DNA of 64,000 nucleotides from Christensenellaceae bacterium (GTDB taxonomy: Bacteria > Bacillota > Clostridia > Christensenellales > CAG-138): contig JAISKB010000012.1 of assembly GCA_031261085.1 (NCBI GenBank), positions 1 through 64,000 on the forward strand, written 5' to 3'. A model generated the notes under the pieces. It did no database searches. It was not told the DNA's origin and was given only the letters and a program-made list of their open reading frames with translations. A program made the translations under genes and the position numbers. Positions within the stretch are counted from its first letter, which is position 1. Each line of letters begins with the position of its first letter. Positions 52,250 through 60,942 of this stretch are shown piece by piece.

Positions 52250-53176
52250 ATGGATTTTAAGGGTTTGGATATACTCAACGGGTATCAGTTTACCAACCAA
52301 CAGCTCAATCATATCATGAACACCGCCGCGCAATACGAAAAGCGCGTGAAGGCGGGCGAAGTGATCCGCGATTTGGAGGGCATGGTGGTAGCCACGCTGT
52401 TCTTCGAACCTTCCACCCGCACCCGTCTTTCGTTTGAGGGCGCGATCAACCGCACCGGCGCCAAGTGCATCTCGATGGCGGATGCCAAAAGCTCCTCCTC
52501 TGCCAAGGGTGAAACCACGGCGGATACCATCCGCACGGTGGATGGATATGTGGATGTTATCGTGATGCGGCACCCCGAAAAGGGCTCCGCGCAGCAGGCG
52601 GCGGATGCCGCGGTGCACCCCGTGATCAACGGCGGGGATGGCGCGGGCCAGCACCCCACGCAGGCGCTGCTGGATATATACACCATGCGCAAGGAAAAGG
52701 GGCATATCGGCGGGCAGACCATCACCTTTTTGGGCGATTTAAAGTATGGCCGCACGGTGCACAGCCTGGGATACTTCATGCAGCAGCTGGGCAACAAAAT
52801 GATATTCGCCTCGCCCGATTCGCTAAAGATGCCCGAGGAAATCACCAAGGATTTGCGTGCGCGCGGCGCCGACATCGTGGAGACCACCGATGTGAAGGCT
52901 GCGCTCAGCCAGTCCGACTTCGTATACGTTACGCGGGTACAGCGCGAGCGGTTCGACGATTTGGCGGATTATGAAAAGTGCAAGGGCAGCTATGTGGTCA
53001 ATATGGAGCTGCTCAAGTCCGCGAAGAAGGATATCACCATACTGCATCCGCTGCCCCGGGTAGATGAAATCGCCCTCGAGGTGGATGATTACGCCGGCGC
53101 CGCCTACTTCCGCCAAGCGCACAACGGCATGTATTTGCGCATGGCGCTGCTCGGCCTCGTTACCGGCAGAGCATAA
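52250..53176 (+). CDS. pyrB: Aspartate carbamoyltransferase-type enzyme
   Basis: The 308-residue catalytic chain has the ATCase motifs: 'FFEPSTRTRLSFEGA' and 'AKGET' (carbamoyl-phosphate site), 'MRHPEKG', 'GAGQHPTQALLD', 'GDLKYGRTVHSL', 'TRVQRERF' and 'HPLPRVDEI'. I compared it with YgeW-type catabolic carbamoyltransferases and the motifs fit PyrB better. No pyrI regulatory chain is adjacent. Between carbamate kinase and a dihydroorotase/allantoinase-like enzyme it may work in the catabolic direction, releasing carbamoyl phosphate from N-carbamoyl-aspartate or a similar acid. An ordinary pyrimidine-synthesis role remains possible. Confidence 0.88.
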   Translation: MDFKGLDILNGYQFTNQQLNHIMNTAAQYEKRVKAGEVIRDLEGMVVATLFFEPSTRTRLSFEGAINRTGAKCISMADAKSSSSAKGETTADTIRTVDGYVDVIVMRHPEKGSAQQAADAAVHPVINGGDGAGQHPTQALLDIYTMRKEKGHIGGQTITFLGDLKYGRTVHSLGYFMQQLGNKMIFASPDSLKMPEEITKDLRARGADIVETTDVKAALSQSDFVYVTRVQRERFDDLADYEKCKGSYVVNMELLKSAKKDITILHPLPRVDEIALEVDDYAGAAYFRQAHNGMYLRMALLGLVTGRA

Positions 53177-53216
53177 AGCAAAATACCCGCTATCGTTAGC
53201 GCGAAAGGAAATGCCT

Positions 53217-54617
53217 ATGCCTTGGGATCATATCATTAAAAACGGCACCATCGTTACGGCGGCCGATACGTTCGTAGCCGATATTTATGTGCAAAACGGC
53301 AAAATCGCCGCCATCACCAAAGAGGCTTTGCCGGGCGTTGCGCGGGAAGTGACGGATGCCGCCGGCAAGTATGTGCTGCCGGGGTTTATCGATACACATG
53401 TGCATTCGCGGGATGGCTACAAGGGCGCGCACCATAAAGAGGATTTTTTCCATTCCTCCATGGCGGGCGCGTGCGGCGGCGTTACCACGATTTATGAAAT
53501 GCCCAACTGCAACCCCGCGGTATACGATGTGCGCCGCATGAAGGAGCTCATCGAGTGCATCACGCCCAAGGCGTTTACGGACTTTGCGGTGTGGGGGCTT
53601 TGCCTGGGCGATTTAAACATGCAGGAAATTTTACCACTGCACGAGGCGGGCGTTATAGGCTTTAAGTTCTTTTGGGGCTACGCGATCGATAAAAGCACCT
53701 ATCAGCTCATCTACAACTACAAAGAGGGTATGGAAAACGTGATACCCCCCTTAGATCAGGGCGAGGTGTACAGAATCTTCCGCGAGGTGGCCAAAACGGG
53801 TCAAATGGTGGCCATCCACGCGGAGAACTTCGACATCATCAAATCGCTTACCGCCGAGGTGATGCAAAGCGGCGATAAGAGCTACGCGGCCATGCTGCGC
53901 GCGCGCCCGCCCGTGAGCGAAACCACCATCATCGAAACCGCCATTTCCCTCGCACGGGAGCTGGGCACGCATTTGCACATACTCCACCTTGCGGCGGGGG
54001 ATGGCGTGGACATCATCCGCAACGCGCAGGATGAGGGCGTGGATGTAACGGCCGAAACCTGCCCGCATTACCTATACCTCACCGATGCGGACGCGGAATC
54101 GCTGGGCGCGATGATAAAGGGATACCCGCCCGTGCGCACCCAGTACGATCAGGATAAGCTTTGGGAGGGCCTGATGGACGGCACGCTGTCCTTTGTTTGC
54201 TCCGACCACGCGCCGCACACCAAAGAAGAAAAGCGGCTTAGCCTGTGGGAAGCGCCCGCCGGCATGGCTACCATCGAAACGATGAGCATGGTGATGCTAA
54301 ACGCCGTGCATCAGGGCAAGCTCACCCTGCACGACCTCGTGCGGGTCTTAAGCGAGGAGCCTGCCCGCCTGTATAACACATATCCCCAAAAGGGCTCGCT
54401 GCTGCCGGATACCGATGCGGACATCGTGATTGTGGATATGGATGCCGAATATGTTTTCCATCAGGAGAACATGCATTCGCGCACCCAGCTTTCGCCCTAC
54501 GACAACAAAACGTTCAAGGGGAAAGTGTCGCAAACCATATTGCGCGGCCGCACTATCGCCAAGGATGGCGAAATTGTGGGCGAGCCGGGCGGCAGGTTCA
54601 TCAAGCCGGGGGAATAA
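53217..54617 (+). CDS. Cyclic amidohydrolase, dihydroorotase/allantoinase family
   Basis: The 466-residue binuclear metal enzyme opens a cyclic amide ring. It has 'GFIDTHVHSRDG' (HxH), the likely carboxylated Lys in 'IGFKFFWGYA', His in 'VAIHAENFD' and 'ILHLAAGDG', and Asp in 'CSDHAPHT'. The pattern lies between allantoinase and class I dihydroorotase; D-hydantoinase is less likely. ATG 53217 has AAAGGA at 7 bp; the ATG at 53211 is too close to the box. It would yield the ureido acid used by the preceding carbamoyltransferase. Confidence 0.85.
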   Translation: MPWDHIIKNGTIVTAADTFVADIYVQNGKIAAITKEALPGVAREVTDAAGKYVLPGFIDTHVHSRDGYKGAHHKEDFFHSSMAGACGGVTTIYEMPNCNPAVYDVRRMKELIECITPKAFTDFAVWGLCLGDLNMQEILPLHEAGVIGFKFFWGYAIDKSTYQLIYNYKEGMENVIPPLDQGEVYRIFREVAKTGQMVAIHAENFDIIKSLTAEVMQSGDKSYAAMLRARPPVSETTIIETAISLARELGTHLHILHLAAGDGVDIIRNAQDEGVDVTAETCPHYLYLTDADAESLGAMIKGYPPVRTQYDQDKLWEGLMDGTLSFVCSDHAPHTKEEKRLSLWEAPAGMATIETMSMVMLNAVHQGKLTLHDLVRVLSEEPARLYNTYPQKGSLLPDTDADIVIVDMDAEYVFHQENMHSRTQLSPYDNKTFKGKVSQTILRGRTIAKDGEIVGEPGGRFIKPGE

Positions 54618-54619
54618 AG

Positions 54620-54700
54620 GCATTCCCCAGCCCCTCCTAAAGGGAGGGGAAAGCATTAAAAATCCTTTGTTTGCGGGGGCTGTGCCCCCGCACCCCTCTC
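54620..54700. repeat. Dispersed GC-rich palindromic element (copy near 54.65 kb)
   Basis: 'gggaggggaaagcattaa' and 'ttgtttgcgggggctgtgcc' match the 4.5-kb copy closely, including the GCGGGGGC-tgt-GCCCCCGC hairpin. It directly follows the amidohydrolase stop and may work as its terminator. Confidence 0.7.
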
Positions 54701-54914
54701 ATTTACAAAACGCATATGCGGCGCCGCTTTTTTAGCGGCGGGGTTCGCATACCCAATCGGCGGCAAAATTAGAAATTTACGGCGCTGCTGTTTTTTTGCT
54801 TTGCGAAATTCTTATTTTGCGCGTGGGGCAGCGAGCGTTATTCTGCAAGAAGAATAACGAAAGATTGCAAATTCCAATCGAGCTTTTTAATAAATGAGAA
54901 ATGTGTATTAAAAA

Positions 54915-54966
54915 TTGTTATACGCGCACATCACGACTTGTTATACGCGAATCCTTGTGATATAGT
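54915..54966 (+). promoter_or_regulatory. Promoter with 12-bp direct repeats upstream of the ABC importer
   Basis: TTGTTATACGCG occurs at 54915 and 54938, a 23-bp period. The second copy supplies the -35 TTGTTA, and TATAGT follows after 17 bp. A regulator bound to the repeats would touch RNA polymerase. Bases 54701-54914 hold no recognised feature. Confidence 0.6.
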
Positions 54967-54972
54967 TCATTT

Positions 54973-55279
54973 ATTCATTTTGGTTTTCTAAAACTCGTGG
55001 GAACACTTGTCTTTTTTTAAACATGAGCGGGTTGCTCGGTTTTGACAGCATCTTTAACAGCGATTTTTTGGATAGAGCGGAACGAAAATAAACGGCGGAA
55101 TAACACTGATAAAAGAGTAAAAATAATTCATACCTGGCACACGAGAATGAACCGATATGCATAAAATCCTGCATAAACAAAACGCAAACTCTGGTTAGAA
55201 ATTTTCACGAAATTCGACATAAAACATCAAAAACGGCACCGGGCATACGAAATTGCAAAGGCGGGAGGAAACGTTTTTT
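54973..55279 (+). other. Long untranslated leader of the ABC importer
   Basis: About 300 nt separate the predicted transcription start from the first gene. It contains several short inverted repeats (for example ATGCAtaaaatccTGCAT) but no T-run terminator near the gene. I looked for purine, preQ1, guanidine and xanthine riboswitch cores and saw none. Confidence 0.4.
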
Positions 55280-56056
55280 ATGGCACTGTTACAAACGAAT
55301 GCGCTTTCAATTAACTTTGGCGGCCTGTGGGCGGTAGATAAGGTCGATTTCGAAATCGACAACGGCCAAATCGTAGGTTTGATCGGCCCCAACGGTTCGG
55401 GCAAAACAACGTTCCTGAATATCGTGAGCGGCATCTACAAGGCCACACAGGGCGACGCGCATCTTGCGGGCGAAGAGATTACCGGGCTGCGCCCCTTTGA
55501 GGTATACCAAAAGGGCATTGCGCGCACCTATCAATCCAGCCGCCTTTGCTGGGATTTGAGCGTGGTCGACAACCTGCTTGTGGGCACCTATACCTCGCAA
55601 ACCTACACGCTGCTCGATACGATTTTCCGGCCCAAAAAGGTCAACAACGAAATTTACGACAACCTGCAGGCGAGCCTCGACATGCTCAGCTACTTTAACC
55701 CGGGGCTGATCGACCGCCGCTATGACCTCGCCAAGAACATACCGCATATCGACAGGCGGCGCATCGAAATCACCCGCGCGCTCATGAGCAAGCCCAAGGT
55801 GCTGCTGCTCGATGAGCCTACGGCGGGCTTAAACGATGAAGAGACCATGACCATGATGAATGACATACGCAAAATCAAAGAGAAGATGCAGAATATCGCC
55901 ATCATCATCATCGAGCACGACATGAAGGTGATGGAGGAGGTGCCCGAGCGTATCGTGGTGTTCAATGCGGGCGCGAAGATATTCGAGGGCGTATACAAAG
56001 ATATGCTGCAGGATAAAGGCGTGGTGGATGCTTATATTGGAGGTGCGGACGCATGA
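55280..56056 (+). CDS. ABC transporter ATPase, LivG type, with degenerate signature motif
   Basis: One of two cytoplasmic ATPases of a branched-chain-amino-acid-type importer; 258 residues. Walker A 'GPNGSGKTT', Q-loop 'RTYQSS', Walker B 'VLLLDEPTAGLN' and the H-loop 'IIEHDM' are normal. The ABC signature before the RRRIEI helix, usually LS(Y/G)G(E/Q)Q, reads 'NIPHID', so the serine and glycines that contact ATP across the dimer are absent. The start is ATG 55280 with GGGAGGAAACG. It overlaps the LivF-type gene by 4 bp. Confidence 0.9.
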   Translation: MALLQTNALSINFGGLWAVDKVDFEIDNGQIVGLIGPNGSGKTTFLNIVSGIYKATQGDAHLAGEEITGLRPFEVYQKGIARTYQSSRLCWDLSVVDNLLVGTYTSQTYTLLDTIFRPKKVNNEIYDNLQASLDMLSYFNPGLIDRRYDLAKNIPHIDRRRIEITRALMSKPKVLLLDEPTAGLNDEETMTMMNDIRKIKEKMQNIAIIIIEHDMKVMEEVPERIVVFNAGAKIFEGVYKDMLQDKGVVDAYIGGADA

Positions 56057-56769
56057 GTGACAATACCCTTATTTCCATCAAAAATGTACATACCCATTAT
56101 GGCCGCATCCCCATGCTGATTGACGTATCGCTGGATGTGCACAAGGGCCATGTGTGCTGCGTGCTGGGCGCAAACGGCGCGGGCAAAAGCACCCTGGTAA
56201 AGACCATACTCGGCATGGTGAACGCCGATGGCGGCAGCATCGCTTTCGAGGGGCAGGATATTACCGATTGGTCCACCCACAAGCGGATTGCGGCGGGCAT
56301 TCAGGTGGCCAGCGCGAGCATAGGCACCTTCCCCAAAATGACGGTAGAAACAAACCTGCGCTTGGGCGCTTATACCGTGCATGAGCCCAAGGTGCTGGCC
56401 GAGCGGCTGGAAGAGATATACGAATCCTTCCCCATATTAAAGAGCAGGCTTCAGCAAAAGGCGGGCACCCTTTCGGGCGGCGAGCGTACGATGCTGAGCA
56501 TTGCGCGGGCGGTCATAAACAAGCCGCACCTGCTCATTATGGATGAACCCTCGCTGGGCCTTGCGCCCATCATTGTGGATGAGGTGTTCCGCGTGGTAAA
56601 ACGGCTCAACCAGCACGACAACATATCCATCATGCTGGTGGAGCAAAACGCCAACAAGGCGCTGTCGGTTTCGCAATTCGGCTACATCATACAAAAGGGG
56701 CAGATCCTGTTTGCGGGCGAGGCCGAAGCCATACTCAAGAGCGAATTCATGCAGAACCCGATTATGTAA
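56053..56769 (+). CDS. ABC transporter ATPase, LivF type
   Basis: The second ATPase (238 residues) with complete motifs: 'GANGAGKST', 'GTLSGGERTMLSIARA' and 'LLIMDEPSLGLAP', plus 'LVEQNANKAL'. Translation is coupled to the LivG-type gene by an ATGA overlap. Because its own signature is intact while its partner's is not, the heterodimer would have one canonical and one degenerate ATP site. 103 bp precede the binding-protein gene. Confidence 0.93.
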   Translation: MSDNTLISIKNVHTHYGRIPMLIDVSLDVHKGHVCCVLGANGAGKSTLVKTILGMVNADGGSIAFEGQDITDWSTHKRIAAGIQVASASIGTFPKMTVETNLRLGAYTVHEPKVLAERLEEIYESFPILKSRLQQKAGTLSGGERTMLSIARAVINKPHLLIMDEPSLGLAPIIVDEVFRVVKRLNQHDNISIMLVEQNANKALSVSQFGYIIQKGQILFAGEAEAILKSEFMQNPIM

Positions 56770-56872
56770 AACAAGCTATTTCCCTGTAAAGCGCCCCCCC
56801 GTTGTTATGACTGGTTTCCAATTTCCCGGCAGGGCAAAACAACATAAATCTAGTAGGAGGTAAAAACAGGCT

Positions 56873-58111
56873 ATGAAGAAAAACAGGTTAATCGCGATAC
56901 TGATGGCCATACTGATGGTGGCTATGTTCGCCGTGGGCTGCAACGCTGCGCCCAGCACAGGCGCTGAAGCGCCCAGCGCAGGCGGTGAAGCGCCCAGCGC
57001 AGGCGGAGCCAAGGGCGACAAGGTGGTTAAAATCGGCTTCCTGGCGCCTATCACGGGCGGCAACGCGGCCGAGGGCGCGGCGGCGCGCAACGCGTTTGTA
57101 TTGGCCATCGACCAGGCCAATGCTTCCGGCGAATATCCATACGCCATCGAAGTGATACAGATCGACGACCAGTCCAAGCCCGAAGTGGGCGCGGCCGGCG
57201 CGCAAAAGATCGTATCCGACCCGGATGTTGTTGTGGCTTCTGGCCACTGGAACTCGGGCGTGGCCGAAGCGACCATCCCCGTGTTTAAAGAAAATGAAAT
57301 CCCCATGCTGATTTGGGGCGCTATCCGCGAAAACCTGACCAGCGTCGAAAACTATCCGTGGATCACCCGCTCGGCGCCTACCGATGTGCAGGAGAATATC
57401 CCGCTGGCCAAAGCGGTGCTGGACGATATGGCTTACGATAAGGTGTTCATCGTATCCGACCTTACCTCGTATGGCGAGGGCAACACCACCGCTTTTACCG
57501 CCGAATTGGCGAGCCGCGGCCTAACCGCGCTGGGTGTTGAAAAGGTTCAAGAGGGCACCGTGGACTTTAGGCCCATCATCCAAAAGATTAAAGACAGCGG
57601 CGCCAACTGCGTATATTGGGGCGGCGTTGTAACCGAGGGCTCCATGCTTAAAAGCCAGATGTTTGAAGAGCAGGTAGACGCGCTGTTCTGCGGCATTTCG
57701 GGCAACTATTCGCAGGACTTCCTTAAAATCGGCGCCGAAGCCGCCGAGGGCGCGCTCATCGTGAAGCCGGGCGTTGTGCTTTCGAGCACGCCGGCGGGCT
57801 CCAAGTTCGTTGCCGATTATGAAGCCGCGGGCTTTAGCGAACCCATCGGCGCCTATACCCCTTATGCATACGAAGCTGCGCTGATACTGCTCAACTGCCT
57901 TAAGCAGTGCGGCGATGCCCCCACCCCCGAAGCTATGCGCGATGCGATTATCGCCAGCAGCACGACGGGCATAATGGGCACCACCACGTTCAACGAAATC
58001 GGCCAAACGACAAACGTCGCGGCTTACCTAAACGTTGTGCAGGATGGCGATTGGGCCGTTTATGACGATTCCGCCTATGCTTCCGGCGCAAAAGCTTTCC
58101 CCGGGAAATAA
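56873..58111 (+). CDS. ABC transporter substrate-binding lipoprotein, LivK type
   Basis: The 412-residue extracellular binding protein has a lipoprotein signal peptide with lipobox Cys at 'FAVGCNAAP' (about residue 22), a short repeated linker 'GAEAPSAGGEAPSAGGA', and a type-1 periplasmic-binding fold (about 50-400, 'KIGFLAPITGGNAAEGAAARNAFVLAI'). Relatives bind amino acids, urea, amides or purines; the ligand cannot be read here. The location beside purine/ureide enzymes suggests a nucleobase or ureide. TAGGAGG is the ribosome binding site. Confidence 0.9.
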   Translation: MKKNRLIAILMAILMVAMFAVGCNAAPSTGAEAPSAGGEAPSAGGAKGDKVVKIGFLAPITGGNAAEGAAARNAFVLAIDQANASGEYPYAIEVIQIDDQSKPEVGAAGAQKIVSDPDVVVASGHWNSGVAEATIPVFKENEIPMLIWGAIRENLTSVENYPWITRSAPTDVQENIPLAKAVLDDMAYDKVFIVSDLTSYGEGNTTAFTAELASRGLTALGVEKVQEGTVDFRPIIQKIKDSGANCVYWGGVVTEGSMLKSQMFEEQVDALFCGISGNYSQDFLKIGAEAAEGALIVKPGVVLSSTPAGSKFVADYEAAGFSEPIGAYTPYAYEAALILLNCLKQCGDAPTPEAMRDAIIASSTTGIMGTTTFNEIGQTTNVAAYLNVVQDGDWAVYDDSAYASGAKAFPGK

Positions 58112-58140
58112 AACAAAAAGTCCTTTCAACGCACAAATAG

Positions 58141-58163
58141 GGAGCCGCCTCGCGGCGGCTTCC
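58141..58163 (+). promoter_or_regulatory. Hairpin between binding protein and permease genes
   Basis: GGAGCCGCC-tcgc-GGCGGCTTCC without a T-run lies 30 bp after the binding-protein stop. Such hairpins often protect the upstream mRNA and give more binding protein than permease. Confidence 0.55.
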
Positions 58164-58284
58164 TATAATACCCCGGTACTCTACACAAAACGGATACCCG
58201 CGCGCTTTCAACCAACTACCTTAACAATCTGCTTTAACATTGAAATTTACGTCCCGGCCTTTTAGGCGGAAGGAGTTATGGAAT

Positions 58285-59256
58285 ATGGGCTTAGAGAGAG
58301 TTGTAAATCTGCTGCCCGGCGCAGTTATGATGGGATGTACCTATACGCTGGTGGCCATTGGCTATTGCCTGTTCTTCGGCGTGTTGGATGTGGTGGTGTT
58401 CTGCTGCGGCGATATCGCCATGTTTGGCGCGTTTGGCATCGTGGGCGCGTATACGATACTGTATAGCGCCGGCCTTATACAAGCGCTGCCGCTGGTCGTT
58501 ATGGTGCTGCTGCTGCTGCTGATTGCGGCGATACTATGCGCGGCGCTGGGGCTGGTTTCCTACTATGTTTCCATCAAGCCGTTTGAAAAATCCTCCACGC
58601 TTATGCCGCTGCTCTCCACCATAGCGCTGGGCACGGTCATTAAAGAGGTGCTGGGCCTGGTGTTCCAGCCCGTGGTAAACGGCATGGCGCAGGCCGCCAT
58701 CAACGTGCCGGATCCAAAAAGCGTGGTGGGCGGGCGCAATCCGCAAGGCATGCCCCACCTCATCGCCCCCACCGGCACCACCATGGAGCGCAACCTCATC
58801 ATCATAGCGATTATGGTGGTGATACTCATGGCGCTGTTCATCTTCCTCAACAAAACAAAAATGGGCCTTTCGATGCAGGCGATTTCGCAAAACAGGGAGC
58901 TTGCGTTTATGACCGGCATCGATGTAAAGCGCATCATACTCACCACCTTCCTCATCGGCGGCGTGCTGCTTTCGGTAGGCGGGTTTGTGCTGGGCAACTA
59001 TCAATCCATCATCCGTTTCGACGGCGGCACCATGTATGGCATAAAGGGCTTCTCGGCCGCGGTGGTGGGCGGGTTAAAAAGCACATGGGGCGCCGTGATA
59101 GGCGGCATGCTGCTGGGGTTTGTGGAGGTGTTTGCGGCGGGCCTGCTCAACGGCGGCACGCAGTGGCAAAACATCATCGCGTTCCTCGTGATTATCGTAT
59201 TCATCATATTTAAGCCGGAAGGCATCATCGGCGAGAAGACGGTCGAAAAGGTTTAA
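58285..59256 (+). CDS. ABC transporter permease, LivH type
   Basis: A 323-residue membrane protein with about eight helices. 'TYTLVAIGYCLFFGVLDVVVF' at the N-terminus and 'GIDVKRIILTTFLIGGVLLSVGGFVLG' with 'GGLKSTWGAVIGGMLLGFVEV' near the end are the LivH permease blocks. ATG 58285 has GGAAGGAG 9 bp upstream; the TTG 58240 start in the track is rejected. It is followed by the LivM-type gene after 13 bp. Confidence 0.92.
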   Translation: MGLERVVNLLPGAVMMGCTYTLVAIGYCLFFGVLDVVVFCCGDIAMFGAFGIVGAYTILYSAGLIQALPLVVMVLLLLLIAAILCAALGLVSYYVSIKPFEKSSTLMPLLSTIALGTVIKEVLGLVFQPVVNGMAQAAINVPDPKSVVGGRNPQGMPHLIAPTGTTMERNLIIIAIMVVILMALFIFLNKTKMGLSMQAISQNRELAFMTGIDVKRIILTTFLIGGVLLSVGGFVLGNYQSIIRFDGGTMYGIKGFSAAVVGGLKSTWGAVIGGMLLGFVEVFAAGLLNGGTQWQNIIAFLVIIVFIIFKPEGIIGEKTVEKV

Positions 59257-59269
59257 GGGAGGCACAAAC

Positions 59270-60472
59270 ATGGACGGTTTTAAGAAATCACTCGATACCG
59301 CCTTGGGCGTTATCCTGTGCAATATAGTGATTGCAGTGCTTGTGCACCTGATTATCGTGATGGAGTTTGTGCCGAGCATGATCATTATGGTAGCGGTGGT
59401 GGGCATCATATTGGTGTTGGATAGGTTTGGCGTCGTCAACGCGATGTTCGATGCCTTCATACACCACAAAGCTGTGGCGATTATCAGCGGGGTCATCTTG
59501 CTGATAGCCAGCCCCATCAGCCTAGGCAGCCAAAACTACGCGGCGCACATCACGACCACCGCCATCATCTACATGATCGCCTGCCTGGGTTTGAATTTTC
59601 AAATGGGCTCCACCGATATGACCAACTTCGCGCCCGCCGCGTTTATGGGGGTTGGCGCCTATTCTGTAGCGCTTTGCACCGTGAAGCTGGGCTGGTCCCC
59701 CTGGGTGGGCATACTGATAGGCATACTGCTCTCCGTGCTGTTTGGCTTGGTTATGGGCCTGCCCACGCTTAAAACGAAGGGGTATTACCTTTCGCTGGTG
59801 ACGATGGCGATGCAGCTCGCGTTTACGCAGGTCATCAATATCATGCCCGCGCTGGGCGGCTCCAATGGCATACCGGGCGTGGGGCGGTTTACCCTGTTTG
59901 GCTTAGAGCTTTACAAGCGCTATACCGTGGCTGGCATACGCTTTGCCCCGCAAATACCCTATATGTTTATGTGCCTGGCCTTCTTGGTGGGGCTAACCTA
60001 TGTCGCCATGCGCGTATACTACTCCAAGAGCGGCTTATCGTTAAACACCATCGCGCAGGATGATATTGCGGCCAACTGCATGGGCATCAACGTTTCGCGC
60101 CAAAAGCTGTTTGCGTTCGTGATAGGCGGCATATTCTGCAGCATCGCGGGCTCGCTGTTCGCGGGGCTGGATTCCTACGTTGGGCCTGAAACCTACAGCT
60201 TCTCCAAATCCCTCATGCTGATTTGCATGCTCATATTGGGCGGTATGGATAATTCCATCGGCATCATCGCGGGCGCGTTCTTGCTGACGATTATCAGCGA
60301 AAAGCTTCGGGATGTGGCCGACTTCCAGCAGCTGGTATATGGGCTGATACTGGTTATCATGCTGATTGTGCGCCCCAACGGCATCATCCCCAAGCGTGTG
60401 CGCAACTATTGCGGCATCACCAAGCGTTCGGTCGTGCGGCCTGCGGAACCTCAAAAAAACCCGGCGGAATAA
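59270..60472 (+). CDS. ABC transporter permease, LivM type
   Basis: A 400-residue membrane protein with about ten helices, including an N-terminal extension of three helices before the core. The core has 'LGLNFQMGSTDMTNFAPAAFMGVGAY', 'GLPTLKTKGYYLSLVTMA' and 'GGMDNSIGIIAGAFLLTIISEKLR', the LivM-family pattern. It completes a five-gene importer (two ATPases, binding protein, two permeases). GGGAGG precedes the ATG. Confidence 0.92.
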   Translation: MDGFKKSLDTALGVILCNIVIAVLVHLIIVMEFVPSMIIMVAVVGIILVLDRFGVVNAMFDAFIHHKAVAIISGVILLIASPISLGSQNYAAHITTTAIIYMIACLGLNFQMGSTDMTNFAPAAFMGVGAYSVALCTVKLGWSPWVGILIGILLSVLFGLVMGLPTLKTKGYYLSLVTMAMQLAFTQVINIMPALGGSNGIPGVGRFTLFGLELYKRYTVAGIRFAPQIPYMFMCLAFLVGLTYVAMRVYYSKSGLSLNTIAQDDIAANCMGINVSRQKLFAFVIGGIFCSIAGSLFAGLDSYVGPETYSFSKSLMLICMLILGGMDNSIGIIAGAFLLTIISEKLRDVADFQQLVYGLILVIMLIVRPNGIIPKRVRNYCGITKRSVVRPAEPQKNPAE

Positions 60473-60942
60473 CGCCGCAAGCCCGTCCTGCGGCAAGGGG
60501 CAACGCCCTCTACAATAAAAGAAGTAGCCCTCTCCTGAGGTAAGGCGGGGGCGAAGGGGTGGGGTTGGACCTCTTGCTCCATCGGGATTGACCCCTTTCG
60601 CAAACCATAGAGGCGCTGTAATGGCGTCTTTCTTATTTCGGCCGCGCCTGCGGCTGATATAAGAATTTCTTATGAGTAATTTCATCATTGGCGAGCGCCT
60701 GCTATCGAAATGCCCAAGGCGAAACCGTTCGTCTTAAGCGAGAATAACGCTTATTTCTCTACGTTTTTTTATACATGAACCACCGTGGATGAACATATTT
60801 TATGGCACTTTGGGGCCGGGTTGTCTTCTTTAAGCTATACGGCCGTGTTATAATTTATATAAATAAAACAGATACGCGCCGCGCGGCATAATTGGGCCGC
60901 CGATGCTTGCAGGTACTTCACATACAAAAGGAGAGGATCGTT
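60473..60942. other. Gene-free gap between importer and xanthine-dehydrogenase genes
   Basis: Just after the LivM stop GCCGCA-n9-TGCGGC could be a weak terminator. Around 60525-60565 'gccctctcctgaggtaaggcgggggcgaaggggtgggg' is a worn copy of the dispersed GC-rich element. A TATAAT at 60849-60854 with a poor -35 (TTCTTT, 17-bp spacing) is a candidate promoter for the next operon, about 90 bp upstream. I see no RNA gene. Confidence 0.5.

Noticed and set aside
52250-53176. YgeW-type (knotted catabolic) carbamoyltransferase
   Set aside because: The motifs AKGET, MRHPEKG, TRVQRERF and HPLPRVDEI fit aspartate carbamoyltransferase; YgeW-like signatures are not seen.
54973-55279. Purine-type or guanidine riboswitch before the importer
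   Set aside because: No conserved core of these classes is visible; only short inverted repeats.
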